A DNA stretch of 64,000 nucleotides from an uncultured Rhizobium sp. (GTDB taxonomy: Bacteria; Pseudomonadota; Alphaproteobacteria; Rhizobiales; Rhizobiaceae): positions 1-64,000 of the forward strand of contig CAMFIE010000022.1 of NCBI GenBank assembly GCA_945952315.1. The letters run 5' to 3'. This document shows positions 21,493-29,310 of this stretch, in pieces. Each line of letters begins with the position of its first letter. The first letter of the stretch is position 1. The notes beneath the pieces are model-generated. The model was not told the DNA's origin. It ran no database searches and worked only from the letters and a program-made list of their open reading frames with translations. Position numbers and translations under genes: made by a program.

Positions 21493-21494
21493 AG

Positions 21495-22880
21495 ATGCCG
21501 ATCAACATTACCATGCCGGCCCTTTCTCCCACCATGGAAGAGGGCAAGCTTGCCAAGTGGCTGAAGAAGGAAGGCGATGCCATCCGCTCCGGTGACGTGA
21601 TTGCCGAAATCGAGACCGACAAGGCGACCATGGAAGTGGAAGCCGTGGATGAGGGCACGCTCGCAAAAATCCTCGTGCCCGCTGGCACCGAAGGCGTGAA
21701 GGTCAATGCCGTCATCGCCGTGATTGCCGGTGAGGGTGAGGATGCGGGCTCTGTGACCGCGCCTGCTCAGCAGGCTGCTCCCACCGCGCAAGCGGCCCCC
21801 TCAACCGGTCCTTCGGACCACCTTCTCCCCGCTGGGGAGAAGGGAGCGCAAGGCGCTGGCGTTTCGGCCTCCTCTCCCCAACGGGGAGAGGTCCCGGCAG
21901 GGGGTGAGGGGGCAAAGCCCGCAGCCGCCCACGGCAACCGCATCTTCTCCTCGCCGCTTGCGCGTCGTCTGGCGAAGGAAGCGGGCCTTGATCTTGCTGC
22001 GGTCTCCGGCTCCGGTCCGCATGGTCGCGTGGTGAAATCCGATATCGAAAAGGCCGTGGCGAGCGGCACCGGCAAGGCGTCCGCCGCACCGGCTGCGGCT
22101 TCTGCCGCTGCTCCGGCGGCATCGGCTCCGGCACCGTCCGGCATGTCGTCCGATCAGGTGCTGAAGCTCTTTGCCGAAGGCTCCTACGAGCTGGTGCCGC
22201 ATGACGGCATGCGCAAGACGATTGCCAAGCGCCTGCAGGAATCCAAGCAGACGATCCCGCATTTCTACGTTTCTGTGGACTGCGAGCTCGATGCGCTGCT
22301 GGCGCTGCGCACGCAGATCAACGATGCCGCGCCGGTCAAGGATGGCAAGCCCGCCTACAAGCTCTCCGTCAATGACATGGTCATCAAGGCCATGGCGCTG
22401 GCGCTGCGCGACGTGCCGGATGCAAACGTTTCCTGGACCGATCAGGCGATGGTCAAGCACAAGCATTCCGATGTCGGCGTTGCCGTGTCGATCCCCGGCG
22501 GGCTGATCACCCCGATCATCCGTCATGCGGAGGAAAAGAGCCTTTCGGCGATTTCCAACGAGATGAAGGATCTCGGCAAGCGCGCCAAGGACCGCAAGCT
22601 GAAGCCCGAGGAATATCAGGGCGGCACCACGGCGGTTTCCAACATGGGCATGATGGGCGTGAAGAATTTCGCAGCCGTCGTGAACCCGCCGCACGCGACC
22701 ATTCTCGCCGTCGGCGCTGGCGAACAGCGCCCCGTGGTGAAGAACGGCCAGTTGGCGATTGCGACCGTGATGACCGTGACGCTTTCCACCGATCACCGTG
22801 CCGTCGATGGTGCGCTCGGTGCGGAACTGCTCGGCGCCTTCAAGACCTATATCGAAAACCCGATGGGCATGCTGGTGTAA
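21495..22880 (+). CDS. pdhC: Pyruvate dehydrogenase E2, dihydrolipoyl acetyltransferase
   Basis: Core of the PDH complex; transfers the acetyl group from lipoyl-lysine to CoA. It has 461 residues. One lipoyl domain occupies residues 1-80 ([15 protein letters not shown]). A linker follows that, from about residue 101 to 140, is encoded by a palindromic DNA element. The peripheral-subunit-binding domain ([16 protein letters not shown], near 155-190), an Ala/Pro linker, and the catalytic domain ending with the active-site motif [14 protein letters not shown] come next. The reading frame is intact across the element. The SGNH hydrolase gene starts 3 bases after the stop. Confidence 0.96.
   Translation: MPINITMPALSPTMEEGKLAKWLKKEGDAIRSGDVIAEIETDKATMEVEAVDEGTLAKILVPAGTEGVKVNAVIAVIAGEGEDAGSVTAPAQQAAPTAQAAPSTGPSDHLLPAGEKGAQGAGVSASSPQRGEVPAGGEGAKPAAAHGNRIFSSPLARRLAKEAGLDLAAVSGSGPHGRVVKSDIEKAVASGTGKASAAPAAASAAAPAASAPAPSGMSSDQVLKLFAEGSYELVPHDGMRKTIAKRLQESKQTIPHFYVSVDCELDALLALRTQINDAAPVKDGKPAYKLSVNDMVIKAMALALRDVPDANVSWTDQAMVKHKHSDVGVAVSIPGGLITPIIRHAEEKSLSAISNEMKDLGKRAKDRKLKPEEYQGGTTAVSNMGMMGVKNFAAVVNPPHATILAVGAGEQRPVVKNGQLAIATVMTVTLSTDHRAVDGALGAELLGAFKTYIENPMGMLV
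21795..21913. repeat. Palindromic repeat element inserted in pdhC coding sequence
   Basis: A 119-bp element bounded by the inverted repeat GCCCCCTCA (21795-21803) and TGAGGGGGC (21905-21913). It contains two internal hairpins: CCTTCTCCCC/GGGGAGAAGG with a 3-base loop (21821-21843) and CCTCTCCCC/GGGGAGAGG with a 3-base loop (21871-21891). The same architecture and core words (CCTTCTCCCC, GGGGAGAAGG, CCGGCAGG) occur in the intergenic element at 40348-40470. Here it is translated as [26 protein letters not shown] within the E2 linker. Confidence 0.88.
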
Positions 22881-22883
22881 GCC

Positions 22884-23528
22884 ATGGCAAAGACCGTTCT
22901 TTGCTACGGCGACAGCCTGACCTGGGGTTACAATGCCGAAACCATGGATCGTCACCGGTTTGAAGACCGGTGGCCCTCCGTGTTGCAGAAGGCGCTCGGC
23001 CCCGAGGTGCAGGTCATTGCCGATGGGCTGAATGGCCGCACCACCGCCTATGACGATCACCTGTCCGATTCGGACCGCAATGGTGCCCGCGTGCTTCCCA
23101 CCGTGCTGCAAAGCCATGCGCCGCTTGATCTGGTGATCATCATGCTCGGCACCAATGACATGAAGCGCGGTATTGCGGGCAATGCATTTCTGGCGCGCCA
23201 GGGCATCCAGCGTCTCGTGGGGCTGATCCGCCACCACGAATGGCCGATGGATTTCATGGAGGCACCGGAAATACTCATCGTATCGCCGCCGCCCTGCCGG
23301 GAGACGGCAAATCCGGTCTTTGCCGCGATGTTTGCCGGTGCTGCCGAGGAATCGGCGATGCTCGCCTCGCTCTACCGGGACCTCGCCGACGAGCTGGAAT
23401 GCAGCTTTTTCGATGCGGGATCGGTGGCCGAAACCACGCCGCTCGACGGCGTGCATCTGGATGCGGAGAATACACGTGCCGTCGGCCGCGGGCTTGAGCC
23501 CGTGGTCAGGATGCTGCTTGGCATTTGA
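22884..23528 (+). CDS. SGNH/GDSL-family hydrolase
   Basis: A 214-residue serine esterase of the SGNH family with no visible signal peptide. Block I is CYGDSLTWGYN (nucleophile Ser about residue 10), block III is MLGTNDMKRG and the C-terminal Asp/His dyad is in LDGVHLDAENTR. Family members hydrolyse aryl esters, lysophospholipids or acetylated sugars; the substrate is not evident. It begins 3 bases after pdhC and is probably translated from the same transcript. No direct role in PDH is implied. Confidence 0.88.
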   Translation: MAKTVLCYGDSLTWGYNAETMDRHRFEDRWPSVLQKALGPEVQVIADGLNGRTTAYDDHLSDSDRNGARVLPTVLQSHAPLDLVIIMLGTNDMKRGIAGNAFLARQGIQRLVGLIRHHEWPMDFMEAPEILIVSPPPCRETANPVFAAMFAGAAEESAMLASLYRDLADELECSFFDAGSVAETTPLDGVHLDAENTRAVGRGLEPVVRMLLGI

Positions 23529-23547
23529 CAGGTGCTTTGATCCTGAC

Positions 23548-23561
23548 TTGATCAGGATCAA
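23548..23561 (+). promoter_or_regulatory. FNR/FixK-type anaerobox
   Basis: Perfect TTGAT-N4-ATCAA: TTGAT at 23548-23552, CAGG spacer, ATCAA at 23557-23561. This is the consensus operator for CRP/FNR-family regulators (FNR, FixK, FnrN). It lies 56 bases upstream of the atg at 23618. With the usual -41.5 placement, transcription would begin near 23596, 20-25 bases before that atg. Confidence 0.82.
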
Positions 23562-23617
23562 GGTCCGTCAGGTGGGAGGGACTAGGCTGACCCTATAAAC
23601 CCAAAAGGAGATAGGGA

Positions 23618-23860
23618 ATGTCGAATACCCCCCACGAACTGGCCGAAGAGTTTCCGGAGCATGTTGCGAAAATGCATGAGCTGAAGATCAGCGATGCGCA
23701 TTTTGCACGGCTCTTTGAAGAATATCATGAGGTTAACCGCGCCATTCACCGTGCGGAGACAAATGTGGAGCCGACCGACGACATGCACATGGAAACCATG
23801 CGCAAGACGCGGCTGGCACTGAAGGACAAGATCTACGGGATGCTGAGCAAGGCCGCCTGA
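23618..23860 (+). CDS. YdcH-family (DUF465) small protein
   Basis: An 80-residue cytoplasmic helical protein: HELAEEFPEHVAKMHELK, FARLFEEYHEVNRAIHRAE and LKDKIYGML match the DUF465/YdcH pattern of two antiparallel helices. The biochemical function of the family is unknown. A GGAGATAGG ribosome-binding site precedes the atg. A perfect FNR/FixK operator upstream suggests induction under low oxygen, possibly extending into lpd 76 bases downstream. Confidence 0.85.
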   Translation: MSNTPHELAEEFPEHVAKMHELKISDAHFARLFEEYHEVNRAIHRAETNVEPTDDMHMETMRKTRLALKDKIYGMLSKAA

Positions 23861-23936
23861 GGGCGCTCGCCTCATCCCCCGCAAGGCCGGGCGGCAGGTG
23901 CTGCCCGGTGCTTGCCCAAAGAGGAGATGAAGGCCC

Positions 23937-25382
23937 GTGGCGAATTCTTATGACGTCATCATCATCGGTTCCGGCCCCGGCGGTTATGTCACCGCGATCC
24001 GGTCCGCGCAGCTTGGTCTGAAAACCGCGATTGTGGAGCGGGAGCATCTGGGCGGCATCTGCCTCAACTGGGGCTGCATTCCCACCAAGGCGCTGCTTCG
24101 CTCTGCCGAAATCATGGATCACGCCAACCATGCAAAGAGCTATGGTCTGATGCTGGAAGGCAAGATGACGGCCAATGTGGCCGATGTTGTCTCCCGCTCG
24201 CGCGGCGTCTCGGCCCGCCTCAATGGCGGCGTCGGCTTCCTCATGAAGAAGAACAAGATCGATGTGATCTGGGGCGAGGCAAAGCTGTCCAAGCCCGGTG
24301 AGATCGTGGTCGGCAAGTCCTCCAAGGCCCCGATGCAGCCGCAGCATCCGACGCCGAAGGGCGTGCTGGGCGAGGGCACCTATTCTGCAAAGCATATCAT
24401 TCTGGCCACCGGCGCCCGCCCGCGCGCGCTGCCGGGCATCGAGCCGGAAGGCAAGCTGATCTGGACCTATTTCGAGGCCATGGTGCCTGCCGAAATGCCG
24501 AAGAGCCTGCTCGTGATGGGTTCCGGCGCGATCGGCATCGAATTTGCAAGCTTCTACCGCTCGATGGGCGTCGACGTGACCGTGATCGAACTGATGGACC
24601 GCATCATGCCGGTGGAAGATGCCGAAATTTCCGGCATTGCCCGCAAGGCACTGGAAAAGCGCGGCCTGAAGATCATCACCTCCGCCAAGGTTTCGAAGGT
24701 GGAGAAGGGCGCGAATTCCGTGACCGCCACGGTCGAGACCGCCGATGGCAAGAGCGAGAAGCTGACCGCCGACCGGCTGATTTCCGCGGTGGGCGTGCAG
24801 GGCAATATCGAAAATCTCGGCCTTGAGGCGCTCGGCATCAAGACGGATCGCGGCTGCGTGGTGATCGATGGGTATGGTCGCACCAATGTGCCGGGCATCT
24901 ATGCCATCGGCGATGTCGCCGGCCCGCCGATGCTCGCCCACAAGGCCGAGCATGAGGGCGTGATCTGCGTGGAAAAGATCGCCGGTCTTCCCAATGTCCA
25001 CCCGATGGACAAGGCAAAGATCCCGGGCTGCACCTATTGCAATCCGCAGGTCGCCTCCGTGGGTCTCACCGAAGTCAAGGCGAAGGAACTGGGCCGAGAC
25101 ATCCGCGTTGGCCGCTTCTCCTTTGCTGCGAACGGCAAGGCAATTGCGCTCGGTGAGGACAACGGCCTGATCAAGGTGATCTTCGACAAGAAGAGCGGCG
25201 AGCTTCTGGGCGCCCATATGGTGGGTGCGGAAGTGACCGAGCTGATCCAGGGTTTCGTGATCGCCATGGGTCTGGAGACCACCGAGGAAGAGCTGATGCA
25301 CACCATCTTCCCGCATCCGACCCTTTCCGAAATGATGAAGGAAGCGGTGCTGGATGCCTATGGCCGCGTTCTGAACGCCTGA
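23937..25382 (+). CDS. lpd: Dihydrolipoyl dehydrogenase (E3)
   Basis: FAD-dependent disulphide oxidoreductase that reoxidises dihydrolipoyl-lysine on E2 and reduces NAD. It has 481 residues from a gtg start at 23937, preceded by GAGGAGATGAAGG. The FAD dinucleotide fold (VIIIGSGPGGYVTAIRSA), redox disulphide GGICLNWGCIPTKALL, NAD-binding GSGAIGIEFASFY and C-terminal His-Glu pair HTIFPHPTLSE are all present. A short insertion with PMQPQHPTPKG precedes the ILATGARPR motif. It completes the PDH module of this cluster. Confidence 0.97.
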   Translation: MANSYDVIIIGSGPGGYVTAIRSAQLGLKTAIVEREHLGGICLNWGCIPTKALLRSAEIMDHANHAKSYGLMLEGKMTANVADVVSRSRGVSARLNGGVGFLMKKNKIDVIWGEAKLSKPGEIVVGKSSKAPMQPQHPTPKGVLGEGTYSAKHIILATGARPRALPGIEPEGKLIWTYFEAMVPAEMPKSLLVMGSGAIGIEFASFYRSMGVDVTVIELMDRIMPVEDAEISGIARKALEKRGLKIITSAKVSKVEKGANSVTATVETADGKSEKLTADRLISAVGVQGNIENLGLEALGIKTDRGCVVIDGYGRTNVPGIYAIGDVAGPPMLAHKAEHEGVICVEKIAGLPNVHPMDKAKIPGCTYCNPQVASVGLTEVKAKELGRDIRVGRFSFAANGKAIALGEDNGLIKVIFDKKSGELLGAHMVGAEVTELIQGFVIAMGLETTEEELMHTIFPHPTLSEMMKEAVLDAYGRVLNA

Positions 25383-25390
25383 GGGACCGG

Positions 25391-25470
25391 CATGCCCGGG
25401 CTTGTCTCGAGCATCCACAACCGTCAAATGCGGTTTCGAGGTCGCAGATCCTCGGCACAGGGCCGAGGAT
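25391..25470. repeat. Intergenic repeat-like element between lpd and the YeaQ-like gene
   Basis: A GC-rich stretch with two arms: a CATGCCCGGGCTTGTC segment (about 25391-25406) and a 9-bp hairpin ATCCTCGGC/GCCGAGGAT (25448-25456 with 25462-25470) followed by GACGGCG. The wording (GATCCTCGG..CCGAGGATGACG) resembles an abundant intergenic repeat of Rhizobiales that I recall from other genomes. Only one copy is visible here, so its repeat status rests on memory. Confidence 0.5.
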
Positions 25471-25555
25471 GACGGCGTGAAGCAGAATCGCGCATTGCTC
25501 TTCATCCGCGCTGTCACTATCTAGAGCAGAGCGCACAACAGGAAGGACGACGTCT

Positions 25556-25801
25556 ATGGCAGTGGGCTGGTTCATGACCATCATCATCGGCGGGCTTGCA
25601 GGCTGGCTGGCCGGGAAATTCATGGATATGCGCTTCGGCGTGATCCTGAACATCATCATCGGCATTGTCGGCTCGGCGATTGCAACCGCGGTTTTCCAGC
25701 GTTTCGGCATTTTCGTGGCGGAAGACAAGCTCGGCTATCTGATCACCAGCTTTGTCGGTGCCTGCATTCTGCTCTTCGTCGTCAAGCTCGTGCGGCGGTA
25801 A
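25556..25801 (+). CDS. GlsB/YeaQ/YmgE-family membrane protein
   Basis: An 81-residue glycine-rich membrane protein with three hydrophobic segments. GGLAGWLAGKFMDM and LNIIIGIVGSAIATAVF match the transglycosylase-associated (YeaQ/YmgE) family, often induced by stress but without known enzyme activity. An AGGAAGGACG ribosome-binding site precedes the atg. It lies between lpd and lipA; the lipA atg is 15 bases after its stop, so the two may share a transcript. Confidence 0.88.
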   Translation: MAVGWFMTIIIGGLAGWLAGKFMDMRFGVILNIIIGIVGSAIATAVFQRFGIFVAEDKLGYLITSFVGACILLFVVKLVRR

Positions 25802-25816
25802 TCAAGGATATCTCTC

Positions 25817-26788
25817 ATGGTGACCATTCTCGATACGATCGGCACGGAACCGGCTGAAAAGCGGGTACGGCATCCAGAGAAGGCGCATAAGCCGGACACG
25901 GAAGTGCTGCGCAAGCCGGAATGGATCCGCGTGAAGGCGCCGACCTCCAAGGGCTATGCCGAAACCCGCGCCATCGTGAAGGAAAACAAGCTCGTCACCG
26001 TGTGCGAGGAAGCCGGTTGCCCGAATATCGGCGAGTGCTGGGACAAGAAGCACGCGACCTTCATGATCATGGGCGAAATCTGCACCCGCGCCTGCGCCTT
26101 CTGCAATGTCGCCACCGGCAAGCCGAACCCGCTCGACCAGTCCGAGCCCGACAGTGTCGCCCGCGCCGTCAAGGAAATGGGCCTTTCGCATGTGGTGATC
26201 ACCTCGGTGGACCGCGACGATCTGGAAGATGGCGGTGCCGAGCATTTCGAGAAGGTGATCTTCGCGATCCGCGCGGCCTCGCCCTCGACGACCATCGAAA
26301 TTCTCACCCCGGATTTCCTGAAGAAGCCGGGCGCGCTGGAGCGCGTGGTGGCGGCAAAGCCGGATGTGTTCAACCACAATCTCGAAACCGTGCCGGGCAA
26401 CTATCTGACCGTGCGTCCGGGCGCGCGCTATTTCCACTCCGTGCGCCTTTTGCAGCGGGTGAAGGAACTGGACCCCACCATGTTCACCAAGTCCGGCATC
26501 ATGGTCGGGCTGGGGGAAGAGCGCAACGAAGTGCTGCAGCTGATGGATGACCTGCGCTCGGCGGATGTGGATTTCCTCACCATCGGCCAGTATCTGCAGC
26601 CGACCCGCAAGCACCATCGTGTCGTGTCTTTCGTCACGCCGGACGAGTTCAAGTCCTATGAGACGGTGGCCTATAGCAAGGGCTTCCTGATGGTGGCCGC
26701 AAGCCCGCTTACCCGCTCGTCGCACCATGCGGGCGATGATTTCGCACGGCTTCGGGCGGCACGCGAACGCAAGCTGGCCGGGGCCTGA
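25817..26788 (+). CDS. lipA: Lipoyl synthase
   Basis: Radical-SAM enzyme that inserts two sulphurs into octanoyl-lysine to make the lipoyl cofactor of PDH and related complexes. It has 323 residues. The auxiliary cluster ligands are the CX4CX5C set in [12 protein letters not shown] and the radical-SAM cluster is CTRACAFC. The C-terminal [10 protein letters not shown] supplies the conserved serine ligand. Its position beside lpd and the pdh genes matches its role in maturing the lipoyl domains of PdhB and PdhC. Confidence 0.97.
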   Translation: MVTILDTIGTEPAEKRVRHPEKAHKPDTEVLRKPEWIRVKAPTSKGYAETRAIVKENKLVTVCEEAGCPNIGECWDKKHATFMIMGEICTRACAFCNVATGKPNPLDQSEPDSVARAVKEMGLSHVVITSVDRDDLEDGGAEHFEKVIFAIRAASPSTTIEILTPDFLKKPGALERVVAAKPDVFNHNLETVPGNYLTVRPGARYFHSVRLLQRVKELDPTMFTKSGIMVGLGEERNEVLQLMDDLRSADVDFLTIGQYLQPTRKHHRVVSFVTPDEFKSYETVAYSKGFLMVAASPLTRSSHHAGDDFARLRAARERKLAGA

Positions 26789-26818
26789 TCCCGGCCACGC
26801 CAAGCAGAAAACGGACCC

Positions 26819-27265
26819 ATGCCCAAGTTCGAAAGCCAGCGCAAGGTTGCCCACACGCCCGAGCAGATGTTTGATCTGGTGGCGGATGTGGAGCGCTATC
26901 CGCAGTTCCTGCCGCTCTGCGAGGCGCTGACGATCCGTACCCGTCGTGAGCGCGACGGAAAGGAACTGCTGGTGGCGGACATGACCGTGGGCTACAAGGC
27001 GATCCGCGAAACCTTCACCTCACAGGTTTTGCTGAACCGCGAGGCCCGTGAGATCGATGTGCAATATATCGACGGGCCGTTCAAATATTTGAACAACAAG
27101 TGGACTTTCGTGGCCGATGGCGAGACCGGTTGCGCCGTGCATTTCTTCATTGATTACGAGTTTAAGAGCCGCATCCTCGGCGCCCTGATGGGCTCGATGT
27201 TCGACCGCGCCTTCCGGATGTTTTCCGAGGCCTTCGAGGCGCGGGCGAAGCATATCTACGGCTGA
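26819..27265 (+). CDS. RatA/COQ10-like START-domain protein
   Basis: A 148-residue single-domain protein of the polyketide-cyclase/START superfamily. FESQRKVAHTPEQMFDLVADVERYPQFLPLC and the C-terminal FDRAFRMFSEAFEARA match the RatA/Coq10 family. Mitochondrial Coq10 binds ubiquinone; E. coli RatA has been described as a ribosome-associated toxin. Either role may apply. It lies 30 bases after lipA, a widespread alphaproteobacterial pairing, and converges with the following gene across 6 bases. Confidence 0.85.
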   Translation: MPKFESQRKVAHTPEQMFDLVADVERYPQFLPLCEALTIRTRRERDGKELLVADMTVGYKAIRETFTSQVLLNREAREIDVQYIDGPFKYLNNKWTFVADGETGCAVHFFIDYEFKSRILGALMGSMFDRAFRMFSEAFEARAKHIYG

Positions 27266-27271
27266 GGTTGA

Positions 27272-28924
27272 TCAGAGCAACCGGCTCTGCCGCAGCATGC
27301 CGGCGCTTTCCAGCACCGGATAGGCAATCGATACCGCCAGCGAATTGATTTCCTTCAGATCCCGGATCGTGTCGATGTGGATCGAGCTGGAATCATAGCT
27401 CGCCGGATTGCCATCGCGCAGCCGCTGCAGGTGATGCTCCTCGCTGTCGCGCACCATGGTGCGCACCACCTCCTTCTGTGCCACCAGCTGGCGGGCATGC
27501 TCCACTTCCGGTGCGACCAGAAGATTGAAGGCCATGCGTACATTGCGCAGCACCTCGTTGTGCATGTCCTTCAGTTCGCGCCAGCCTTCCTCCGAAAAGG
27601 AGATGGAGCGGGCATGCTTCTTGCGCGCGCGGGTCAGCATGTTCTGCGAAATGATATCCGCCGTCTGCTCCAGCTTGATCGTCGCGCCCAGCAGGTCCTG
27701 GCAATGGGCGGCCGATTTCGGGTCCAGTGCCGATTGCGAAATGCGGGCGAGATAGAACTTGATGTCGCGGTGGATGCGGTCCACCTCGTCATCCAGCACC
27801 TCGATACGGCCCATGGCAGCGGGATCGGACTTCTCGAACACGTCGATGATGCGCGTCAGCATCACCTCGATCTTGTCGCAAACCGTCATCACCTCGCGCG
27901 TGGCATTGTTGAGTGCCTGGCGGGGGTTGCCGAGATCGGCGGGGCTCAGCGCGGAAATGCGATCCGCATCCGGCGGAATGGCGGCCGTATCGGGTTTGCC
28001 CAGCCATTTTTCCAGGCCCAGCGCCACGAAATGGCAGACCGGCAGGCCGATGATGATCACCGCCAGATTGATCGCCATATGAGCCATCACCACCGCATCG
28101 CCGGGGCGGGCGGCAAAGACGGTCGGCGACAGCTGGAAGATCAGCTGCAGGATCATAGCGACGATGGTACCGAAGCCGCGGATCGCGACATTGCCGAGCG
28201 GCACGACGCGGGCCGATGGTTCATCGCCGCGGGTGAGCATCGCGCCGATCACCGCGCCGCCGAAATTCACACCCAGTACGAGCGGAATGATCAGGGCAGG
28301 GGTGAGGAAATCGCGATCCGCCAGCGAGGCGAACAGGAGAATGGAGGCCACGCTCGAATGAAACGCCCATGCGAGCAGGGCCGCCAGCAGGAAGGCGGTG
28401 ATCCAGTCCTTCGACAGGTAATTGATGATGATCGGCAGAAGCTGGCTCTGCTTCAGCGGCTGCGAGGCCTCGCCGATCAGCCGGAGCGACAGTAGCAAAA
28501 GGCCGAGACCGAAGAAGATGCGGCCAAGCTGCCGCCAGGTGCGCGCCTCACTTGCCCGAAAGCAGATCGTGCCGACGATGATGAACACCGGAACCAGCAG
28601 AGATAGATCATGCCGCAGCAGGCGGACGACAAAGGCCGAGCCGAAATCCGCGCCGAGAAGGGTCGCAACCCCAATGGTGGTCGAGACATAATTGCTGGCG
28701 ACAAAGCCGGAGACGATCAGCGCGACGGCTGTGGCGCTCTGCAGGCCGATCGCCAGAAAGAAACCGGCAATCGCTGCGGTGAAACGGTTGCCGATTGCCT
28801 GCCGGAGCTTGTCGCGCAGAAGATCGCCATAGGCCCGCTCGACGCCGGTGCGCACCATGCGCGTGGCCCAGAGCAAGAGCGCGACCGCGCCCGCCAGATT
28901 GATGAAGACGATTGAACCGGTCAT
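27272..28924 (-). CDS. Na/Pi cotransporter family protein with PhoU-like C-terminus
   Basis: A 550-residue inner-membrane protein. The N-terminal 310 residues hold two inverted repeats of hydrophobic helices with the QSATAVALIVSGFV and HSSVASILLFASL (QSSA-like) motifs of NptA/SLC34-type phosphate carriers. Residues about 330-540 are a helical PhoU-like domain. It probably moves phosphate or a related anion with sodium, with regulation by the cytoplasmic domain. I looked for a Pho box upstream and did not see a convincing one. Confidence 0.88.
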   Translation of the reverse strand: MTGSIVFINLAGAVALLLWATRMVRTGVERAYGDLLRDKLRQAIGNRFTAAIAGFFLAIGLQSATAVALIVSGFVASNYVSTTIGVATLLGADFGSAFVVRLLRHDLSLLVPVFIIVGTICFRASEARTWRQLGRIFFGLGLLLLSLRLIGEASQPLKQSQLLPIIINYLSKDWITAFLLAALLAWAFHSSVASILLFASLADRDFLTPALIIPLVLGVNFGGAVIGAMLTRGDEPSARVVPLGNVAIRGFGTIVAMILQLIFQLSPTVFAARPGDAVVMAHMAINLAVIIIGLPVCHFVALGLEKWLGKPDTAAIPPDADRISALSPADLGNPRQALNNATREVMTVCDKIEVMLTRIIDVFEKSDPAAMGRIEVLDDEVDRIHRDIKFYLARISQSALDPKSAAHCQDLLGATIKLEQTADIISQNMLTRARKKHARSISFSEEGWRELKDMHNEVLRNVRMAFNLLVAPEVEHARQLVAQKEVVRTMVRDSEEHHLQRLRDGNPASYDSSSIHIDTIRDLKEINSLAVSIAYPVLESAGMLRQSRLL

Positions 28925-29310
28925 GCCAGCGCCTCAGTTCGCAAGGGACGGGTTCGCCCGCCTCCTCAGCCATCAGTGCAGAAAGCCGCTTGCGTGAGGC
29001 TCTCCAGACCATGACCGTGTTTCTCTTGTCTCCTTCTTTAGTCTGATTGTCACAATTTACAAACCGAAACTTGCATAGGCGGCTAATGAAATTTCATCCA
29101 TCTCGTGACGCTAGTGCGCTGAAAAAATTCGCTATTATGGCAGTGTCGAAATGCGGAAAAACAAAAAAGTGAATGAATTCAAAATCAGGCGCAGAAGAAA
29201 TATACCTTGGGTTGCAAAACTCGCGCCTATGCATTCAAAAGGTCAAATCACCGGCAGGGGTCTGTTCTGATGCGGGAAAGCGCCGCTCCCGCATCAGCAA
29301 GCCGTTGCTG
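28925..29310. other. Intergenic region upstream of the Na/Pi gene and downstream of uvrA
   Basis: 386 bases without a recognisable gene. It is more AT-rich than its surroundings and carries two short perfect palindromes: ATTGT-C-ACAAT at 29046-29056 and ATGAAATTTCAT at 29086-29097. Both lie 120-175 bases upstream of the Na/Pi gene start (reading leftward) and could be operators. The hairpin at 29267-29297 belongs to the uvrA end. Confidence 0.5.
29267..29297 (-). terminator. Hairpin downstream of uvrA
   Basis: An 11-bp perfect stem CTGATGCGGGA (29267-29277) with TCCCGCATCAG (29287-29297) around a 9-base loop, 14 bases beyond the uvrA stop. On the minus strand it is not followed by a T-run (AACAGACC follows). 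It therefore probably acts as an RNA 3' stabiliser or weak terminator. Confidence 0.6.

Noticed and set aside
28925-29170. Pho box upstream of the Na/Pi cotransporter gene
   Set aside because: No pair of CTGTCAT-like repeats with the required spacing was seen.
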